A stretch of 64,000 bases of DNA from Thermodesulfobacterium hydrogeniphilum (lineage in GTDB: Bacteria > Desulfobacterota > Thermodesulfobacteria > Thermodesulfobacteriales > Thermodesulfobacteriaceae). The position numbers and the translations under genes were made by a program. The notes under the pieces were generated by a model. That model did no database searches, had not been told where the DNA came from, and saw only the letters and a list, made by a program, of their open reading frames with translations. Below, one piece after another: positions 26,871 through 36,065 of the stretch (its first letter is position 1; every line of letters starts with the position of its first letter). The stretch lies in contig NZ_JQKW01000008.1 in assembly GCF_000746255.1 (NCBI RefSeq), positions 124,001 through 188,000 of the forward strand. Reading direction: 5' to 3'.

Positions 26871-26890
26871 AAAGTTAAGGGAGAAGCAAT

Positions 26891-28003
26891 TTGCAAGATC
26901 TGTATTCTAATATTTTTAATCATGGAGGAAATTTGTCTTCCTTAGAAAAATTTTTAAATCGTAAAATCTTGGATTTTAGCAGTAATATCAACCCTTATGC
27001 TTTACCTTACATTAAAAATTTTTTTCAGAAAAACACAAACTCTATTGCTGAAGCAATTTCTAAATATCCTGATCCAGAAGCTAAGGAATTGACTCAGAAA
27101 CTTGCTGAATACTGGGATATTACTCCTGAAAATATTCTATGTGGGAATGGTGCTACAGAACTTATTTATTTAGTTCCAAAAGCCCTAAATCTTAAACATG
27201 CCCTTATTTTAATACCAACTTTCTCTGAATATGAAAGAGCTTTAAAATTGATAAATGCTAAAATTTCTTTTTATTTGTTAGAAGAAAGTAAAAATTTTGT
27301 ACCTGATTGGGAAAATTTAATAAATTTTCTAAAATCTCAAAACTCCATAGATAGTATATTTATTTGTAATCCTAATAATCCTACAGGAAATCTGATTTTA
27401 GACTTGGAAAAAATCCAAAAACTACTATCTCTAAATGCTTTTGCAATTATTGATGAAAGCTTTATGGACTTTTTGTATAAGGAAAAAAAGTATACTGCAA
27501 TTAAACTTACACAAATTTATCAAAATTTAATCATTATTAGAAGTTTTACTAAATTTTTTGGAATTCCTGGTTTAAGATTGGGATATTTAATTTCTCATCC
27601 TAAAACTATAAATAAAATTAAAAATTTTTTAATGCCATGGAATGTAAATGGATTGGCCCAGGCTTTAGCAAATTATCTATTGGAGTATAAAATCCAGATA
27701 GATGAAACAAAAAAAATTATTGCTAAAGAAAAAGAAAAATTTTTAAATTATTTTGCAAGTTCTAAAATTTTTAAAGCCTTTTCCTCTGTTACCAATTTTT
27801 TATTGATAAAAATTAACACTCCTTATATTAACTCTGAAGCCTTAACCCAGAAATTTCTTAAAAATGGTATTTTAATCAGAGATTGTAAAAATTTCAGAGG
27901 ATTAAATAATAAATTTTTTAGAATAGCTATAAAAACTTCAGAAGAGAATACTTTATTTTTAAAAATTTTAGAGAATATACTGGAGAAATTACAAAATGGA
28001 TAA
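26891..28003 (+). CDS. cobD: Threonine-phosphate decarboxylase-like aminotransferase CobD
   Basis: A 370-residue fold-type I PLP enzyme. The start FNHGGNLSSLEKF and LDFSSNINPY are the CobD/CobC signature that separates it from histidinol-phosphate aminotransferase. FICNPNNPTGN, IIDESFMDF and RSFTKFFGIPGLRLGY (PLP lysine in SFTK) complete the active site. CobD makes (R)-1-amino-2-propanol phosphate, attached by CbiB. A TTG start follows GGGAGAA. It overlaps the DUF71 gene by 8 bp. Confidence 0.87.
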   Translation: MQDLYSNIFNHGGNLSSLEKFLNRKILDFSSNINPYALPYIKNFFQKNTNSIAEAISKYPDPEAKELTQKLAEYWDITPENILCGNGATELIYLVPKALNLKHALILIPTFSEYERALKLINAKISFYLLEESKNFVPDWENLINFLKSQNSIDSIFICNPNNPTGNLILDLEKIQKLLSLNAFAIIDESFMDFLYKEKKYTAIKLTQIYQNLIIIRSFTKFFGIPGLRLGYLISHPKTINKIKNFLMPWNVNGLAQALANYLLEYKIQIDETKKIIAKEKEKFLNYFASSKIFKAFSSVTNFLLIKINTPYINSEALTQKFLKNGILIRDCKNFRGLNNKFFRIAIKTSEENTLFLKILENILEKLQNG

Positions 28004-28655
28004 AAAAGCCTTTGCCTGTTGGAGTGGGGGTAAAGATTGCACTCTTGCAGTTTTTAAGGCTCTAAAAGATGGATGGAAAGTATGCTATTTAGTTAACATG
28101 TTACAGCCTGATGGAAAAAAAAGCAGGTCTCATGGGCTCCCTGCTGAACTTTTAAAACTTCAGTCTCAAGCCTTAGGTATTCCTATTATTCAAAAAAAGA
28201 GTAGCTGGGAAGATTATGAAAACTCATTTAAAGAAATTTTAAAAGATTTAAAAAAAAGAGGTATTAATACAGGAATTTTTGGAGACATATATTTACAGGT
28301 TCATAGAAATTGGGTGGAAAGAGTTTGTAAAGAATCTGGAATAACTCCTCTTTTACCTCTTTGGCTAAAAGATACAGAAACACTCATTAATGAATTTGTG
28401 AATGCAGGTTTCAAGGCCTTAATAGTTTCCATCAATAAAAATTTTCTTGGAAAAGAATGGCTGGGACAGGAAATAAATAGAGATTTTATAGAAAAGGTTA
28501 AAAAATTAGGAAATATAGACCCTTGTGGAGAAGAAGGAGAATTTCACTCTTTTGTATATGATGGACCCATTTTTAAAAAAAGGGTAAAATTTAAAAAAGG
28601 AAAAATTTATCAAGAAGGTAAAAGGCTCTATTTAGAATTAATACCTTTGACTTAA
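27996..28655 (+). CDS. DUF71/COG2102 ATP-pyrophosphatase, B12-salvage type
   Basis: A 219-residue PP-loop ATPase with CWSGGKDCTLA near the N-terminus and CGEEGEFHSFVYDGPIF near the end, the signature of the Dph6/DUF71 family. Archaeal and eukaryal relatives amidate diphthine; bacteria lack diphthamide, and a bacterial subgroup linked to cobalamin genes has been predicted from comparative genomics to act in B12 salvage. Its position between cobD and cobU fits that prediction, and an amidation or ligation step on a corrinoid side chain is plausible. Confidence 0.82.
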   Translation: MDKKAFACWSGGKDCTLAVFKALKDGWKVCYLVNMLQPDGKKSRSHGLPAELLKLQSQALGIPIIQKKSSWEDYENSFKEILKDLKKRGINTGIFGDIYLQVHRNWVERVCKESGITPLLPLWLKDTETLINEFVNAGFKALIVSINKNFLGKEWLGQEINRDFIEKVKKLGNIDPCGEEGEFHSFVYDGPIFKKRVKFKKGKIYQEGKRLYLELIPLT

Positions 28656-28664
28656 GGAAAAGAC

Positions 28665-29180
28665 ATGCAAAAAAAGCTTGTATTGATACTTGGAGGAATT
28701 AAAAGTGGAAAAAGTAGTTTCGCTTTAAATCTTGCCAATCAGACTGTTGGAAAAAGGGCTTTTATAGGGACAGCAGAGCCTTTTGATGAAGAAATGAAAA
28801 AAAGAATAGAAAAACATAAATTAGAAAGAGGATACACCTTTGAAACCTTTGAAGAACCTATTCATCTTTCCAGCTTACTTAAGAAACTTCTAAAAATTTA
28901 TGATGTGATTTTAATTGATTGCTTAACAGTCTGGTTAGGGAACCTATTTTATTATAAAATAGATATAAAACCTGCTTTAGATGATTTTATAGAGGTTTTA
29001 AAAAATTTTAAAAGAGGATATGTATTTATAGTTTCAAACGAGGTGGGTCTAACCATTATACCTGCCAATGAGATTTCCAGAAATTATGCCAATTATTTAG
29101 GCATTTTAAATCAGAGAATAGCTGAGGTTTCTGATGAGGTTTATTTAGTAATCGCAGGAATTCCTTTAAAAATTAAGTAG
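28665..29180 (+). CDS. cobU: Adenosylcobinamide kinase / guanylyltransferase CobU
   Basis: A 171-residue RecA-fold enzyme. P-loop GGIKSGKSSFA (10-20) is followed by FIGTAEPFDEEM and IDCLTVWLGNLFY, all conserved in CobU/CobP. It phosphorylates adenosylcobinamide and transfers GMP to form AdoCbi-GDP for CobS. It starts 9 nt after the DUF71 gene and cobT follows at once. Confidence 0.92.
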   Translation: MQKKLVLILGGIKSGKSSFALNLANQTVGKRAFIGTAEPFDEEMKKRIEKHKLERGYTFETFEEPIHLSSLLKKLLKIYDVILIDCLTVWLGNLFYYKIDIKPALDDFIEVLKNFKRGYVFIVSNEVGLTIIPANEISRNYANYLGILNQRIAEVSDEVYLVIAGIPLKIK

Positions 29181-29189
29181 GAGGTGGAG

Positions 29190-30230
29190 ATGAAGATTAA
29201 GCCTTTAAAAAAAGAGTGGTTTGAAATAGCTCAAAAAAGACTTGACAGCCTTACCAAACCCAGAGGAAGCCTGGGAAGGTTGGAAGAATTTGCAGCAAAA
29301 TTGGTGGCTATTTTTGAAAACAAAATGCCAGCTATTAATAAAAAAGCTGTTTTTGTTTTTGCAGGAGATCATGGAATAGTAGAAGAAGGAGTTTCTGCTT
29401 TTCCAAAAGAGGTTACTGCTCAGATGGTTTATAACTTTTTAAGAGGGGGGGCAGGAATAAATGTGCTTGCAAGGCATGCAGGAGCAGATGTAATAGTAAT
29501 TGATATAGGAGTGGATGCAGATCTAAGTCATATAAATCATCCTAATTTCATTTCCAGAAAAGTTGTCTGGGGAACAAGAAATTTTAAAAATGAACCTGCC
29601 ATGACCAAAGAGGAAGCTGAAAAATGTATTAATATCGGGATTGAACTTGCCCATAAGTATATAGACCAGGGCTATAATCTTCTTGCCACAGGAGATATGG
29701 GAATTGGTAATACCACTCCTTCATCTGCTGTTTGTGCAGCTATCACAGGACAGCCTGTAAAAGATGTAGTAGGAAGAGGAACAGGAATTAATGATCATAT
29801 TCTACAGCATAAAATAAAAGTCATAGAAGAAGCTTTAAATAAGCATAAACCTGATCCTTCAGATGCTTTGGATGTGCTTTCCAAGGTTGGAGGAGCTGAA
29901 ATAGGGGCAATAGCAGGACTTATTCTTGGAGCAGCAGAAAAAAGAATTCCTGTAGTTATAGATGGTTTTATTTCTACAGCTGGAGCTCTTATTGCCTATA
30001 CCTTTGATCCTGCAGTAAAAGATTACATATTCGCAGGACATCTTTCAGAAGAAAAAGGACATAGAGTTATGCTTGAATATATGGGACTTGAGCCTATTCT
30101 CAGGCTTAACATGAGATTGGGAGAAGGAACAGGAGCTGCTCTTGCCATGACCATTATTGAGGCTGGTTTAAAAATCTATAAAGAAATGGCAACCTTTGAT
30201 GAAGCCGGGGTTTCAGAGGAAAAAAAATGA
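29190..30230 (+). CDS. cobT: Nicotinate-nucleotide-dimethylbenzimidazole phosphoribosyltransferase CobT
   Basis: A 346-residue CobT that activates the lower-ligand base to its alpha-ribotide. Visible signatures are [49 protein letters not shown] and the catalytic-glutamate region [12 protein letters not shown]. The ATG at 29190 is chosen because AGGAGG (29179-29184) lies 5 nt before it; a GTG two codons earlier sits inside that Shine-Dalgarno. It overlaps cobS by 4 bp. Confidence 0.95.
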   Translation: MKIKPLKKEWFEIAQKRLDSLTKPRGSLGRLEEFAAKLVAIFENKMPAINKKAVFVFAGDHGIVEEGVSAFPKEVTAQMVYNFLRGGAGINVLARHAGADVIVIDIGVDADLSHINHPNFISRKVVWGTRNFKNEPAMTKEEAEKCINIGIELAHKYIDQGYNLLATGDMGIGNTTPSSAVCAAITGQPVKDVVGRGTGINDHILQHKIKVIEEALNKHKPDPSDALDVLSKVGGAEIGAIAGLILGAAEKRIPVVIDGFISTAGALIAYTFDPAVKDYIFAGHLSEEKGHRVMLEYMGLEPILRLNMRLGEGTGAALAMTIIEAGLKIYKEMATFDEAGVSEEKK

Positions 30231-30991
30231 AAAAACTTTTTATAGCTTTCTCTTTTTTAACCTTACTACCTGTAAGGTTAAAAGATATAACTGTGGAAGA
30301 CATTAAAAATTCCGTTATTTTTTTTCCATGGGTGGGTGCTTTTGAAGGACTTGCTTCTTTTTTAGCTGTTTTTATCTGCAAAAATTTTTTGCCTGTTGAA
30401 TTTTTGGCTCTTCTGGTATTAATAGTTATCTTTCTTATAAGAGGTATTTTCCATCTGGATGGGCTTTCTGATACTTTTGATGCCTTATTTTACAAATCCT
30501 CTGGTAATGGAGATTTTGATAGAAAAAAACGGCTTACTATTATGAAAGATAGCACAGTAGGTGTAGGAGGTGTTTGTGCAGTTTTTATGGATCTTCTTTT
30601 TAAATTTACTTTATTAAAATTTATCTTTACAAATCTTTTCTATTTCTGGCATTTAATTTTTACTTTTAGTTTTTCAAGATGGGCTCTACTTCCTCTGATG
30701 TATCATGGAAAACCCGCTAAAAAAGAAGGATTAGGAGCTATTTTTGTAGGAAGATTAAGTTTTAAACATATTTTACTGGGTTCTATTTTGCCTTTTTCCT
30801 TGCTAACTTTTTACATTTTTAAAACTAAAAAACTAATTTTTTTATTTTTTCCTGTTTTTCTCTATTTAACCAGTTTTTTTATAAATAGAGTCTGTATTAA
30901 GAAATTTGGGGGAATTACAGGTGATAATTTAGGAGCTACAGTAGAAATAAGCGAAATAATAGGTCTTTTTTTCTGGGGATTTTATGGCTAA
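30227..30991 (+). CDS. cobS: Adenosylcobinamide-GDP ribazoletransferase CobS
   Basis: A 254-residue integral membrane protein with six or seven hydrophobic segments. The [14 protein letters not shown] motif, with metal-binding aspartates, and [15 protein letters not shown] are diagnostic. CobS joins AdoCbi-GDP and alpha-ribazole (phosphate) in the last step of cobalamin assembly. It overlaps cobT (ATGA) and cbiP (8 bp). Confidence 0.93.
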   Translation: MKKLFIAFSFLTLLPVRLKDITVEDIKNSVIFFPWVGAFEGLASFLAVFICKNFLPVEFLALLVLIVIFLIRGIFHLDGLSDTFDALFYKSSGNGDFDRKKRLTIMKDSTVGVGGVCAVFMDLLFKFTLLKFIFTNLFYFWHLIFTFSFSRWALLPLMYHGKPAKKEGLGAIFVGRLSFKHILLGSILPFSLLTFYIFKTKKLIFLFFPVFLYLTSFFINRVCIKKFGGITGDNLGATVEISEIIGLFFWGFYG

Positions 30992-32465
30992 AGCTTTGAT
31001 GATACAAGGAACATCTTCTGGAGCAGGAAAAAGTTTATTGGTAACCGCTCTATGCAGGATCGCAAAAAACTTGGGATTTAAAGTTGCACCCTTTAAAGCA
31101 CAAAACATGAGTTTACAGAGTTTTATTACTAAAAATGGTGGAGAAATAGGTCTTGCTCAGGCTTTACAAGCCATGTCTGCTGGATTAGAACCTGAAATAC
31201 ACATGAACCCCATCCTTCTTAAAGCTGATGGGAATAAAGGCTCTCAAGTAATTATTCATGGAAAGGTTTATAAAACACTTAAACCTAAGGAATATTATGC
31301 AGAAAAAAAGAAGCTCTGGAATAAAGTTTTGGAATCTCTTGAATATTTAAAAAAACACTATGAATTGCTTATAGTTGAAGGAGCAGGAAGCCCTGCTGAG
31401 ATCAATCTCAGAGATAGTGATATTGTAAATATGGCTGTAGCTGAATATCTAAAGGCACCTGTTATTTTGGTGGGAGATATAGATAAAGGTGGTGTCTTTG
31501 CCTCTCTTTATGGCACTATAAAACTGGTGGGCAAATCTGAAAAACTAATTAAAGGCTTTATAATAAATAAATTTAGAGGAGATGTAGAGATTTTAAAACC
31601 TGGAATAAGAGAGATAGAAAAACTTTGCCAGAAACCCTGCTTGGGAGTTCTTCCATATTTTGAAGAGCTTAGCCTTTCTTCTGAAGATAGCCTCGGACTT
31701 TCTTATCACAAAACTTTTTCTTCAGAGAAAAACAAACTTATTAAAATTGTAGTTTTAAGACTGAAATATATTTCCAATTTTAGCGATTTTGATCCTTTGA
31801 AATATGAGCCAGATGTAGAGCTTTTATATTCTCTGAGAAAAGAGGAACTTCTTTCTGCAGATGTAGTTATTATTCCTGGATCAAAAAGGACTGTGGAAGA
31901 CCTTTTATGGCTAAAGAGCCTTAAAATAGATAAAATTTTAAAATATCTTGCAGAAAAGGGAGTTGAAATTATAGGTTTGTGCGGTGGTTTTCAAATGCTT
32001 GGAAAAATTTTAAAAGATCCAGAAAAGGTAGAAAGCGATTTAAAAGAAATCAAAGGGCTTGGGCTTCTTGATATAGAAACCACTTTTTATCCCAAAAAAA
32101 TAACCACACAGGCAGAAGGTTATTGTAATCTTAAAGAGAATTTAAAAATCTGGGGCTATGAAATACATATGGGAGAAAGTGAGGGAGATTTAAATCTTTT
32201 TACCATTAAAAGATTTGCTACAAAAGAGATAAAAAAAGAGGGATCTCAAAAAGAAAGTATCTGGGGAACTTATCTTCATGGAATTTTTGAAAATGACGAT
32301 TTTAGAAGATTTATTCTTAACAAAGTAAGAGAAAAAAAGGGACTCACTCCCTTAGAAAAAAGCTACTCCTATAAAAAACTTAGAGAAATTACTTTTAATA
32401 CCTTGGCTAAATTAGTAGAAACACATCTCAATATGGAAAAAATCTGGAGTTTGATAAAGCTATGA
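30984..32465 (+). CDS. cobQ: Cobyric acid synthase CobQ/CbiP
   Basis: A 493-residue glutamine-dependent amidase that amidates four side chains of adenosylcobyrinic a,c-diamide. The ATP-binding domain starts with MIQGTSSGAGKSLLV and contains KAQNMSLQSF and EGAGSPAEINL. The glutamine amidotransferase domain has the Cys nucleophile in GLCGGFQMLG and the histidine in GTYLHGIFEND. It overlaps cbiB by 4 bp. Confidence 0.95.
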   Translation: MAKALMIQGTSSGAGKSLLVTALCRIAKNLGFKVAPFKAQNMSLQSFITKNGGEIGLAQALQAMSAGLEPEIHMNPILLKADGNKGSQVIIHGKVYKTLKPKEYYAEKKKLWNKVLESLEYLKKHYELLIVEGAGSPAEINLRDSDIVNMAVAEYLKAPVILVGDIDKGGVFASLYGTIKLVGKSEKLIKGFIINKFRGDVEILKPGIREIEKLCQKPCLGVLPYFEELSLSSEDSLGLSYHKTFSSEKNKLIKIVVLRLKYISNFSDFDPLKYEPDVELLYSLRKEELLSADVVIIPGSKRTVEDLLWLKSLKIDKILKYLAEKGVEIIGLCGGFQMLGKILKDPEKVESDLKEIKGLGLLDIETTFYPKKITTQAEGYCNLKENLKIWGYEIHMGESEGDLNLFTIKRFATKEIKKEGSQKESIWGTYLHGIFENDDFRRFILNKVREKKGLTPLEKSYSYKKLREITFNTLAKLVETHLNMEKIWSLIKL

Positions 32466-33481
32466 AAGTGTTTTATGTTAACTGGTGGGGTGTAGCAGGT
32501 TCTTTGGTTGGAGATTTAATTATAGGTGATCCCAAAAGGTTTCATCCTGTCTGTGCCATAGGGAAACTCATAGAACTTACTGAAAAATTTTTAAGAACTT
32601 TGATAAACCTTGGAATTAAGCTTGGCTTTTCCAAAGCTTTTTTAGAAAAAATTGGCGGAGTTTTTCTGGCATTAGTCGTCTACTCTGCCACTTTTTCTGT
32701 TTCTTTAGTTTTTATCTGTTTTTTAATTAAACTATGCAGTTTTTCTTTTTATGGAAAAATATTCTCAGAGATAATTTTAATACTTGTTGCAAGCCTTTTT
32801 ATAGCTTTAAAAGGGCTTATTAAGGCAGGTAAAGAGGTGGAGGATTTGGTTTTAATCAGTGATTTAAACTCTGCCAGAGATAAACTAAAAGCCTTAGTAG
32901 GAAGAGATACTGAAAGACTTTCTGAAAAAGAGATAAGAATAGCCATAATTGAAAGCCTGGGAGAAAATTTAAATGATGGCATAATCGCTCCTCTTTTTTA
33001 TTTTATAGTAGGAGGTTTCCCTTTTCTTGTGCTTTATAAAACTGTAAACACTCTTGATTCTATGGTGGGGTATAAAAACGAAAAATATTTAAACTTTGGT
33101 TGGTTTTCTGCTAAAATAGATGATTTGTTTAACTTTCTTCCTGCAAGATTAGCAGGGATTTCTATAATTTTAGCAAGTGCTATGCTTTTAGGTTTAAAAA
33201 ATGCTAAAAGGGCTTTTAAAATTATGCTAAGAGATGGAAGAAAACATCTCAGTCCCAATTCCGGAATTCCCGAGGCAGCTATAGCTGGAGCTTTGGGAAT
33301 TAGAATAGGAGGTCCTAATTATTATGAAGGTGTTCTTGTTGAAAAACCTTACATAGGAGAGTCTATCTCTGAAGTAAATCATCTAAAAGTGCTATTAGCT
33401 CAAAAAATTGTTCTTTTAAGTAGCTTTATTTTTACTATTTTTTCTCTTCTTCTTAGAGAATTTTTAAAGCAATTTTTATAG
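32462..33481 (+). CDS. cbiB: Adenosylcobinamide-phosphate synthase CbiB
   Basis: A 339-residue membrane protein with about five to seven hydrophobic helices. It begins with a GSLVGDLIIGDPKRFHPVCA motif and contains ESLGENLNDGIIAPLFY and NTLDSMVGYKNEKYLNFG, all characteristic of CbiB/CobD(Pd). It attaches aminopropanol (phosphate) from the CobD product to cobyric acid. ATGA overlap with cobQ. Confidence 0.94.
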   Translation: MKVFYVNWWGVAGSLVGDLIIGDPKRFHPVCAIGKLIELTEKFLRTLINLGIKLGFSKAFLEKIGGVFLALVVYSATFSVSLVFICFLIKLCSFSFYGKIFSEIILILVASLFIALKGLIKAGKEVEDLVLISDLNSARDKLKALVGRDTERLSEKEIRIAIIESLGENLNDGIIAPLFYFIVGGFPFLVLYKTVNTLDSMVGYKNEKYLNFGWFSAKIDDLFNFLPARLAGISIILASAMLLGLKNAKRAFKIMLRDGRKHLSPNSGIPEAAIAGALGIRIGGPNYYEGVLVEKPYIGESISEVNHLKVLLAQKIVLLSSFIFTIFSLLLREFLKQFL

Positions 33482-33494
33482 GAAAAGGTTTAAA

Positions 33495-34109
33495 ATGGAG
33501 AAATTTTTAAAAAATCTTAAAGATTTTGAAATAGAAAGTAAAAGCATGGATATTATTGAAAATGAAGTAAATTTATCAGGTTTTTCTTCCTTAGAAAAAG
33601 AGATTGTAAAAAGAGTTATTCATGCTACAGCAGACTTTGAATACAAAGACACTTTGAAATTTCATCCTCAGGCTATTTCTCTTGCCTTGAAAAATCTTAA
33701 AGAGGAGAAAAATATTCTGGTAGATGTAGAGATGCTGAGAGCTGGAATTTCTAAAAGATTTCTTGGAAAAATAAAAGTCCTTTGCTACCTTGACAAAATA
33801 AAAAATTATGAAACTACCAGAACAGAAAAAGCTATAGAGCTTGCTTTAGAAAAAGAAAAAAATTTAGGAATTGTAGCTATTGGCAATGCTCCTACAGCGC
33901 TTCTTAAAGCTATAGAAATTTTTCAAAAAAAAGAGATAAAAAATATAGTTTTAATAGGATTGCCAGTAGGATTTGTAAATGCTTTTTCTGCCAAGCTTTT
34001 ACTTTCTAAACAAGATTTTCCTTATATTACCAATTTAAGCAGAAAAGGGGGATCTCCTGCCACTGCAGCAGTTATAAATGCTTTTTTAAAACTAAAGGAG
34101 ATTTTTTAA
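33495..34109 (+). CDS. cbiC: Precorrin-8X / cobalt-precorrin-8 methylmutase CbiC
   Basis: A 204-residue CbiC/CobH. HATADFEY carries the catalytic histidine, and late GNAPTALLKAIE, GLPVGFVNA and SRKGGSPATAAVINA are conserved. It moves the C11 methyl to C12 to form (cobalt-)hydrogenobyrinate. Its last base is the first base of cobF (TAATG), so the two are translationally coupled. Confidence 0.94.
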   Translation: MEKFLKNLKDFEIESKSMDIIENEVNLSGFSSLEKEIVKRVIHATADFEYKDTLKFHPQAISLALKNLKEEKNILVDVEMLRAGISKRFLGKIKVLCYLDKIKNYETTRTEKAIELALEKEKNLGIVAIGNAPTALLKAIEIFQKKEIKNIVLIGLPVGFVNAFSAKLLLSKQDFPYITNLSRKGGSPATAAVINAFLKLKEIF

Positions 34110-34858
34110 TGAGAAAAGTATATCTTATTGGAATAGGACCTGGAGATCCTAAGTTTTTAACGCTTCAGGCTATAGAAACTATTAAAAATTTAAAAACCTT
34201 TCTCATTCCCGCTAAAAAAGGAAACAAAGAAGACTTAACCAGAATAAGGAAAAATATCCTTAAATTTGTCCATCCAGAAGAAAACTATGAATTAATAGAG
34301 CTTAATTTTCCCGAGAGGAAAAAGGGGAGAAATTACAGAGAAAAAATAAAACAATGGAGGAAAGAAAAAGCACGGATTATCATAGAATTTTTAAAAAGCA
34401 GAAACTCTTTAAAAGAGGTAGGATTCCTAATTATAGGAGACCCTTGTCTTTATGATGGACATATTGAAATTTTTAAAGAGGTTCAAAAGGAGATACCTTT
34501 AGAAATAGAGGTAATTCCTGGTATTTCAGCCATGCAGATTCTTTCTGCTAAATGCAAAACCTCTTTAAATGAAATAGCTGGAACTATTACAATTACCACT
34601 TCAAGAGGTTTAAGAAAAATGAAAAATATTTTTAATACTACTGTAGTTTTTCTGGATAATTATGAAACCTTTAAACTTTTTAAAAATCAGCCTTTAGAAA
34701 TTTACTGGGGAGCCTATCTTGGCACCGAAAAAGAAAAACTTATTGCAGGAAAATTAAAAGATGTAGCAGACACAATTTTAAAAGAAAGAAAAGAATTAAA
34801 AAACAAAAATAAATATATTATGGAAATCTATTTTTTAAAACCCTTTAAAGATGCCTAA
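34109..34858 (+). CDS. cobF: CobF-type precorrin C1-methyltransferase (precorrin-6A synthase, deacetylating)
   Basis: A 249-residue SAM-dependent class III methyltransferase starting with IGIGPGDPKFLTLQA. It is CobF rather than another corrin methylase: IPAKKGNKEDLTRIRK near residue 33, an ERKKGRNY-x9-W insertion, IGDPCLYDGHIEIF at 109-122, VIPGISAMQ, ITTSRGLRK at 162-170, and the C-terminal block EIYWGAYLGT (197-206)...IMEIYFL. CobF methylates C1 with loss of acetate in the aerobic pathway. Here it sits among anaerobic cbi genes where CbiD would be expected, so it presumably works on a cobalt-precorrin. It overlaps cbiET by 8 bp. Confidence 0.88.
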   Translation: MRKVYLIGIGPGDPKFLTLQAIETIKNLKTFLIPAKKGNKEDLTRIRKNILKFVHPEENYELIELNFPERKKGRNYREKIKQWRKEKARIIIEFLKSRNSLKEVGFLIIGDPCLYDGHIEIFKEVQKEIPLEIEVIPGISAMQILSAKCKTSLNEIAGTITITTSRGLRKMKNIFNTTVVFLDNYETFKLFKNQPLEIYWGAYLGTEKEKLIAGKLKDVADTILKERKELKNKNKYIMEIYFLKPFKDA

Positions 34859-36065
34859 ATTGTATATTATAGGAATTGGATTTAAACCTCTGGAAGATAG
34901 GGTTAAAAAGCTTCTATTGGATGTTCCTTATATTATAATCTCAACAAGACTTGTAGAAGTATTTAAAAACTATGAAATTTACCCTCTGGTAAAAGAAAAA
35001 TTGGTTTTAATGAAAAGTTTTAAAGAAACCATGTCTTTTGTAGAAGAAAAACTTAAAAATAGTAATTTAGCACTTTTAGCATCTGGAGATCCTCTTTATT
35101 TTGGTATAGGAGTAAAGGCTTTAGAAAAGTTTGGAGAAGAGCAGGTTGAAATCTATCCTGATCTTAACTGTTTACAAAAAGGTTTAAGTCTTATTAAAAA
35201 ACCTTGGCACCAAATAAAAACTATAAGCTTACATGGAAGAGCTGTGAATTTTAATTATCTTATTAGTTTGCTTAAAAAAGAGGGAAAGGTTTGTATCCTT
35301 ACAGACTCACGAAATAATCCTTCTTTTATAGCTCAGGTTCTTCTGAAAAAATTTCCTCAACCTGAAAAATTAACCTTTTATGTTTTTGAGAGATTAGGTT
35401 ATCCAGAAGAAAAAGTATTTGTAAATAAACCTCAGATAATAGCTAAAACCAAATTTAAAGATCCTAATTTTTTTATCATAAACTACGAATTTTCTGATGA
35501 TGAAGATATAATCTTTGGTCTGGAAGAAAAGGAAATAGCACATCAAAAGGGAATGATTACAAAAGATGAAATAAGAGCTATAGTAATTCACAAATTAAGG
35601 CTTCCTGAAAAAGGAATAATCTGGGATATAGGTGCAGGGTCTGGCTCTGTAAGTCTTGAAATAGCCAGACTAAATCCTAAATTGAAAGTTTATGCCATAG
35701 AAAAAGGAAATACTGAACTTATAGAAAAAAATAAAAATCGTTATTATATTAGTAATTTGGAAATTATAAAAGGTATAGCTCCTGAATGCTTAAAAAATCT
35801 TCCATCTCCTAACAGAGTTTTTATTGGAGGTAGTGGAAACAAATTAAAAGAAATTTTAGAATTTCTCTCAGGGATTTCTTCTCTTAAAACTGTAGTTCTT
35901 ACAGCTGTTACATTAAAAACCTTGGATACTTCTTTAAAATATTTGAGAAAAAATTTTCGTAAAGTTGAAGTTTTTCAAATAAATGTTACAAAATTAGAAA
36001 ATTTTCAAGATAATTTAATTTTAAAAGCCAAAAATCCTATTTTTATAATTAGAGGAATAAGATGA
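34851..36065 (+). CDS. cbiET: Precorrin-6B/7 C5,15-methyltransferase-decarboxylase, CbiE-CbiT fusion
   Basis: A 404-residue two-domain enzyme. The N-terminal about 200 residues are CbiE, with an IGIGFKPL start and LLASGDPLYFGIG. The C-terminal part is CbiT, with the Rossmann-methyltransferase motif GIIWDIGAGSGSVSLEIARL and RVFIGGSGNKL. It is equivalent to aerobic CobL; together the domains methylate C5 and C15 and decarboxylate the acetate on ring C. It overlaps neighbours on both sides by 4-8 bp. Confidence 0.93.
   Translation: MPKLYIIGIGFKPLEDRVKKLLLDVPYIIISTRLVEVFKNYEIYPLVKEKLVLMKSFKETMSFVEEKLKNSNLALLASGDPLYFGIGVKALEKFGEEQVEIYPDLNCLQKGLSLIKKPWHQIKTISLHGRAVNFNYLISLLKKEGKVCILTDSRNNPSFIAQVLLKKFPQPEKLTFYVFERLGYPEEKVFVNKPQIIAKTKFKDPNFFIINYEFSDDEDIIFGLEEKEIAHQKGMITKDEIRAIVIHKLRLPEKGIIWDIGAGSGSVSLEIARLNPKLKVYAIEKGNTELIEKNKNRYYISNLEIIKGIAPECLKNLPSPNRVFIGGSGNKLKEILEFLSGISSLKTVVLTAVTLKTLDTSLKYLRKNFRKVEVFQINVTKLENFQDNLILKAKNPIFIIRGIR

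Noticed and set aside
34109-34858. Calling this methyltransferase a second CbiL
   Set aside because: The conserved EIYWGAYLGT, GDPCLYD and ITTSRGLRK blocks match CobF, and a clear CbiL is present at 36062.
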